NCBI GenBank assembly: GCA_946122785.1
Contig: CAMGYJ010000002.1
Span: forward strand, 40,078,495 to 40,142,494
Direction of reading: 5' to 3'
DNA: 64,000 nucleotides
Origin: Linum tenue
Lineage: Eukaryota; Streptophyta; Magnoliopsida; Malpighiales; Linaceae
Shown here: piece after piece, positions 59,611 through 64,000 of the stretch
Layout of the letters: every line of letters begins with the position of its first letter
Numbering within the stretch: the first letter of the stretch is position 1
Made by a program: the position numbers and the translations under genes
The notes under the pieces: generated by a model
Told to the model about the DNA's origin: nothing
Database searches by the model: none
The model's input: the letters and a program-made list of their open reading frames with translations, nothing else

Positions 59611-59937
59611 TGTGCCATCTAACTCAGGACACGAACAATGATATTTGTTGTGTGGGTCGACTCGTCATCAGTTCGTCTGATCTCGTCGGAAGGGAAGAAA
59701 CCTGTGAAAGAGTCGGGGTTGCCCCCCGGATTAAGCTCCGACGATCAAGTCAGTTTATGTTTTGTGGAGAGAGTTGAGAGAATAGATAGAGAGATAAAGT
59801 GAAGAGAGATAGTCAGAAGTGGAAAGTCAGGAGAGAGAGAGGAAGTCCTCTTCCTTGGTGGGTTTCATACATTTATATACTCGTAGCGGGTTTAGAGCGT
59901 CATACGTTGTCGATTGGACGCGGTATTACTTAGCCTG
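59611..59937 (-). repeat. 5' LTR with a deleted 5' tip
   Basis: Matches 53942-54262 closely but lacks about 35 bp that start the other LTR on the minus strand (TGTTGGGGG...); the last bases before the ATGTT duplication are CCTG. Confidence 0.8.
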
Positions 59938-60094
59938 ATGTTGCCCAATTTTGTTGACCGTTAGTCAAATGGATGGAAAAATGGATGAATGCAATATATT
60001 GAGTTTGATGGTACCTAATGTTCTATTCTCATTTTAGTGATATCTTTGCCCCAATTTTCAAAGTCTAGGCATGGGCCTTTCACCCTATTTTTCA

Positions 60095-61205
60095 ATAGCT
60101 TATTTGAAATTACCAAAACAGCAAAAGATACACTTGTTTAGGTATAGGTCTGGTAATTATTAAAAAAAGATATAGTTATTTAGCTAACATACAATAGTCA
60201 ATTATGAAAATTAAAACATATCAACCTACTGAAACTAGTCAACTACAAAAATCGAAACCTATCGCACTTGATGGAACCAAATAAATGGTTATTTTAACTA
60301 CTAAATGGGTCCACATTGTTTATTTGGAGATCAAGATGAAAACCGAACTCTTGAAACTCTTACCGCATCTGAGTCACTTATATGAAGATAGTGCTTCTCT
60401 GATCATCTCGAACCATATGTCTGGCCAATTTGTCAATAATTACCAATGTTTAAGAAAGCCTATTGTACCGACCAGTCTGACCTTAAATATCGGTACTAAA
60501 CTCAAAACGGTAAGCGGTTTTAGCGACAGGAAATGGTAATCAGAGTATTAGTACAATACCCTACTAATGATTTTTCCGGTATAACTCGATACTGTGTCAC
60601 AATCTTTAGTAATTACCTTAGTGTCACCTTCAAGCAAAATTCTTGTTGAACGCACCAACGTAAAATATCTTTCAATGGGACCAGCTCCAAATAAAGGAAT
60701 CTTGGAACCCGACCTCATCAAAGCCAAAAGAAGCTAGCAACACACTTCACCCACCCCCCATCTCTCAAAACAATTCCACTTGAAGCATTTGATCCCGCAA
60801 AGTCCATAGACATTCCCATCAAACAAGCATGTCAGAGGCCGATGCCGACTAGCAGCTCAGCCACATTTACTTGTCTTTTGGCTCTCATAACCAGCAAATT
60901 GAATTAAGGAGAGCCATTGCAAAAGGATGTAGCAATTGGAGATATTGCGAAAACTTGGATGAGGTGAGGCCTTCTTCTTTTATAAATAGCTTGGACCCGG
61001 CCAGTTGGCCAGAATATTTTTATGTTTATTATTTAATAAATTACATAAAACTTAGGTTTTATCTGAGATTTTCAATTTAAGTTTTTCCCAAAAGTATTCA
61101 TCTAAATAATGAAAGTTGTTTTAATTTCCATTATGAGTTTTTAGTCATCATGCTATCCAATCCTTTGTTAAAAATTCTTTATACTTGATTTTAGTAAATT
61201 ATTGA
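60095..61205. other. Intergenic DNA, no gene recognised
   Basis: AT-rich. A 69-codon frame at 60871-61080 has no family pattern. Words like TTTAGCGACAGG and GGTACTAAAC suggest decayed TE sequence, not resolved. Confidence 0.4.
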
Positions 61206-61450
61206 CACTACGGAAAAGTGGCATTTTGTCACACTAGTCTTCTTGCAACACTTTTTAGAAATGTACATAAAATAAATATATGCAACACTTATGTTGCTTA
61301 ATGTATACCTTACACAACCAAAATTAAAATTTTGTTGCATATCCCTTCTAATACACGACACTTGTTCAATAGAATAATTTTGTTGCCTATTCTTATATTT
61401 TTGGCGACACTTATTTAAAAATGTTACATAATCATAAAATTTTTATAATG
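61206..61450 (+). mobile_element. Possible CACTA (EnSpm) terminal fragment
   Basis: CACTACGGAAAAGTGGCA at 61206 resembles a CACTA terminus. GCAACACTT/GCGACACTT-like motifs recur five or more times in the next 220 bp, in the manner of subterminal repeats. I found no matching opposite end in the window. Confidence 0.4.
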
Positions 61451-62876
61451 CTTTATAGCATCAGTGGTTTGGTTTACAAAGGAAAAAAACTTAAGGTATA
61501 AACTTAACTTGTACTTTTAACGTTATGGTACAAATACAGTTTGTATCTATACTTTTTTGTACAAATTATTTAATGATCCAAACTGAACTTATACATTTAG
61601 CGTTTCAATTTGTATCTCAAAGTACCAATACTTTAGAGTATAATAGAAGGGTTCTACATATTATAGTATTATACCAATTTGACCATTCTTGTATATTAAT
61701 ATTACTAAATATTTGCATTTAAAGTTCATTAGAGCTTCACTACAATTATAAAAAAATGAATTTCCGCGATTAATGTGAAAATGAGTTATGTTTATCAAGA
61801 GGAAACTTTTTTATTAAAAAGATGAAGTTCTTACAACTGAAGATACACAAAACCTTTTTGCCAAAAAACAAAAGAAAAAGGAAACATTTCTACTTCAATT
61901 GGAGTCATTCCATCGAGCGACCACATAGTCGCTGAATCAAACTCTCTTCTCCAATTCAAATCTAGTCTCTCTGACAAATCATATCACTTGTTGTCACTAA
62001 TATTATATCATAGATGAGAAAATCTCAAAACATCGTAACCAAAGTATAATGTTACTCATAGAAAATGTTATGTTAGTAATATTCCACTCAAGTAGATAAA
62101 AAAAATTATAGTAACCCTAATAATATTTTTGACATTATAGGTTAATAGCTAAATGGCTCTTTATATCAAAGATAAATATTAAATAGACGTCAAATAGTGT
62201 TAGTGGTGGGGAAAAAAGTGTTATTTATTGGCTTTAACGCGGAAAATAATATCAAAAGTATTTAAAACTGTAAAAGAATAAAAATCTTGAACCCATATCA
62301 CGATCGGGTAAAGATAATTGATTGACACAATCTCCTCTTATAAAGTTATAATGATATATGTATGGAAGGAAAGTAATTCATGGTTAATTCCTTATTTATC
62401 TCTACACAATCTTTATTTCCCTATCATCTCACGAATTTACAAGTAGAAAAAATCCTTTCAAGACTTCATCAGTCTTCTCTGCCGCTGGCTTCTCTTCTTC
62501 TCCCATCCCCAAATCCTCGCCGCTGCAACGAAGTCGGAGCCAGAAGCAATCAGTCTATTTGACCATTTCTCATAAGGCACTAAGGCAGCGCAAACTTCTT
62601 TATCTTCTTCGGTAGGTGCCACTGCTCCAACATTCATTATTCCTCTCCCTTCTATTAATTTTTTGTTTTCTGAATATTTTTTTTACTAAATGAATCTTCA
62701 GTTTCACGAGAAACCAACATAACAACTATTGATATTTGAATTTCCTATGATTGTGCTTCACAGGTTTGAAGTAATTCTAGTGAGTCGTTCAAAAACAAAC
62801 CAAAGAGTTAAGCATGGAGGGATTCATGGGCAGAGTTTCATTATGAAGTTTCCGAAAATTCAGTTGCGTAACAGCA
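61451..62876. other. AT-rich intergenic DNA
   Basis: No gene, TIR pair or RNA gene seen. A 60-codon Leu/Ser-rich frame at 62380-62562 is followed by a GGTAGGTGCC-type donor but has no other support. Confidence 0.45.
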
Positions 62877-62881
62877 ACGAC

Positions 62882-63204
62882 TGTTAACTGACTGATCTGA
62901 AAACAACGAACAATAGACTGAACAAAATGACAAACACATGCGATTTACGTGGTATCCCTGATGATCAGGACTAATCCACGGGAGAGCTTTGGAACGCTCT
63001 CCAGACTACTGTTATTATTGAGTATGGTAGCTTAACCAACAAAAGAAAGTCTCAGTTCAACATATACATCTCACAAAGGAGAGGAAATATAGCCGAACCC
63101 TAGCATCGGCCAAGAGCCACGATGCATGGATTGCATGGGCCGAAATTAATGAGGAGTGGGCTTCATTGGCTATGTACAAAGAAAACAAACAACACCGTTT
63201 AACA
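62882..63204 (-). repeat. Copia 3' LTR
   Basis: 323 bp bounded by TGTTAA and TTAACA. On the minus strand it starts TGTTAAACGGTGTTG right after a polypurine tract. The flanking 5 bp on the left are ACGAC; the right copy is outside the window. Contains TCTCCCGTGG and related leader-like words and a TATATTTCC motif. Confidence 0.8.
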
Positions 63205-63219
63205 GCCTCCCCCAAATTG
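63205..63219 (-). other. Copia polypurine tract
   Basis: Minus strand CAATTTGGGGGAGGC directly before TGTTAAAC. Confidence 0.85.
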
Positions 63220-63236
63220 ATGCGGATCGCAAAGCA

Positions 63237-64000
63237 TCAATTTGCTCGACAGGTACCAATGACGACTGGAAGGGAAGGTCTTGGTGAGTAGATCAGCAGG
63301 CTGCTCACAGTAGGGAGATAATGAACATCAAGAGTGCCATCACGAACAAGATCTCGGACATAGTGCACATGAATCTCAATGTGCTTTGTACGATCATGAA
63401 GTACGGGATTGACTGCAATCCGGATAGTGCTAGTATTATCCACAAACAACTGCATAGGCGCCGAACAGTGCACACCGAGATCGGATAGGAGACGGCGCAG
63501 CCATACGAGCTCAGAAGCTACCTCAGACATGGACCGATATTCTGATTCAATGGAGGACTTCGAAACCTTATCCTGCTTCATGCAACGCCAAGAAATGAAT
63601 GCAGGACCATACTGAACACACCACCCTGAAGTAGAGCGACGAGTATCGACACACCCGGCAAAATCAGAGTCGAAATAAGCACGAAGGGTGGATGTTCCAG
63701 TAGCCGGAAAGAAAATACCCACCTCACGAGTGCCCTGTAAATACCGGAGAATGCGATGAACCGCAGCAAGATGATCAATGCGGGGGTTAGCCATAAACTG
63801 ACTAACAACCTGGATGGCATAGGAGATATCCGGACGAGCCGCAGCAAGATAAATTAGACTTCCGACGATGCTGCGATATGAGTGACCATCAGACAGTGGA
63901 TCCCCTGACTCACGATTGAGGCGGAGATTAAGTTCCATGGGAGTGGAAACTGGCTTGCAGTCAGAGAAGTGATGATCAGCCAGGAGATCAGAGATGTACT
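63237..64000 (-). pseudogene. Copia pol, RT C-terminus and RNase H (runs off the right edge)
   Basis: The frame is open from the window edge: YISDLLADHHFSDCKPVSTP, then SYRSIVGSLIYLAAARPDIS (end of RT). RNase H follows: YFDSDFAGCVDTRRSTSGWC, SSIESEYRSMSEVASELVWL and LFVDNTSTIRIAVNPV, with its D, E and D residues in place. A single-base loss after YLPTV (about 63300) throws the last 20 codons out of frame; the normal ending (a PADLLTKTF-like word) is visible in the next frame. Otherwise the frame is clean, so the copy is fairly young. Confidence 0.88.

Larger units (their letters stand above)
53942..59937 (-). mobile_element. Minus-strand non-autonomous LTR element, about 6.0 kb
   Basis: Direct repeats at 53942-54299 and 59611-59937 share almost every base over about 320 bp. 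On the minus strand the LTR starts TGTTGGGGGTGTTGC and ends GATGGCACA. A polypurine tract lies just upstream of the left copy. The 5-bp duplication ATGTT flanks the element (53937-53941 and 59938-59942). The interior shows no protease, RT, integrase or convincing gag and is filled by GC-rich repeats. It is a LARD-like element. No standard primer site was found next to the right LTR. Confidence 0.8.
53027..60086. mobile_element. TIR element with long terminal repeats (MULE- or hAT-like), split by an LTR retrotransposon
   Basis: The left end (53027-53140) and the right end (59943-60086) are inverted copies: each starts AGGGTG, and share CATATCACTAAAA-like and CATCCATTTGACTAACGG words. The octamer ATTTTTCA flanks the outside (53019-53026 and 60087-60094). 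Without the LTR insertion the element would be about 1.06 kb. TIRs over 100 bp favour a Mutator-like element; an 8-bp duplication is also compatible with hAT. Its interior (53160-53890) holds GC-rich, gene-like sequence. Confidence 0.75.

Overview
The window looks like nuclear DNA of a flowering plant. The evidence is spliced genes with short GT-AG introns, plastid- and mitochondrion-type leader sequences, and plant-style Copia, Gypsy, L1, hAT, Harbinger and Mutator-like elements. The exact lineage cannot be resolved from the sequence alone. By eye, five loci look like host genes: a small mitochondrial membrane protein (14.9-15.5 kb, +), a plastid RAD52-2/ODB2-like protein (25.8-27.9 kb, +), a VTT/DedA-type (TVP38/TMEM64-like) membrane protein (34.3-36.0 kb, -), the replicative helicase subunit MCM2 in 17 exons (42.3-47.0 kb, -), and a weak unidentified locus divergent from MCM2 (47.6-49.7 kb, +). 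Everything else is transposon sequence or unassigned intergenic DNA.

Layout. 0-4.1 kb: a minus-strand, non-autonomous LTR element with a tRNA-Asp primer site and one acidic ORF, inserted in a decayed Copia element (4.1-6.6 kb). 6.7-14.2 kb: L1 fragments, another Copia fragment, a hAT element with perfect target duplications, and an L1 copy whose 5' half is inverted. 17.8-19.2 kb: a probable solo LTR. 20.06-25.55 kb: a full-length L1 with both ORFs open, ending about 270 bp upstream of the RAD52-2 start codon. 28.1-32.5 kb: a gag-only (TR-GAG type) Gypsy-like element just 3' of RAD52-2, interrupted by a hAT that is itself interrupted by another hAT. 36-42 kb: a hAT carrying a gene-like insert, a Tourist-type MITE, a 5'-truncated L1 and a Harbinger-type element with a nested hAT. 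51.9-60.1 kb: another hAT, then a TIR element carrying gene-like sequence, split by a minus-strand LTR element whose interior is an array of GC-rich repeats with tRNA-like Pol III boxes. That array is itself interrupted by a hAT. 62.9-64 kb: 3' end of a minus-strand Copia element.

No operon-like logic applies. The main themes are nested transposition into gene-proximal DNA, non-autonomous elements that keep only part of a retroelement (gag only) or carry gene-like DNA, and an MCM2 gene with otherwise consistent coding phases but an in-frame stop beside the Walker B motif and one lost splice acceptor. Upstream of MCM2 are two E2F-type sites, as expected for an S-phase gene. All boundaries were read by eye; no alignment or database search was run.
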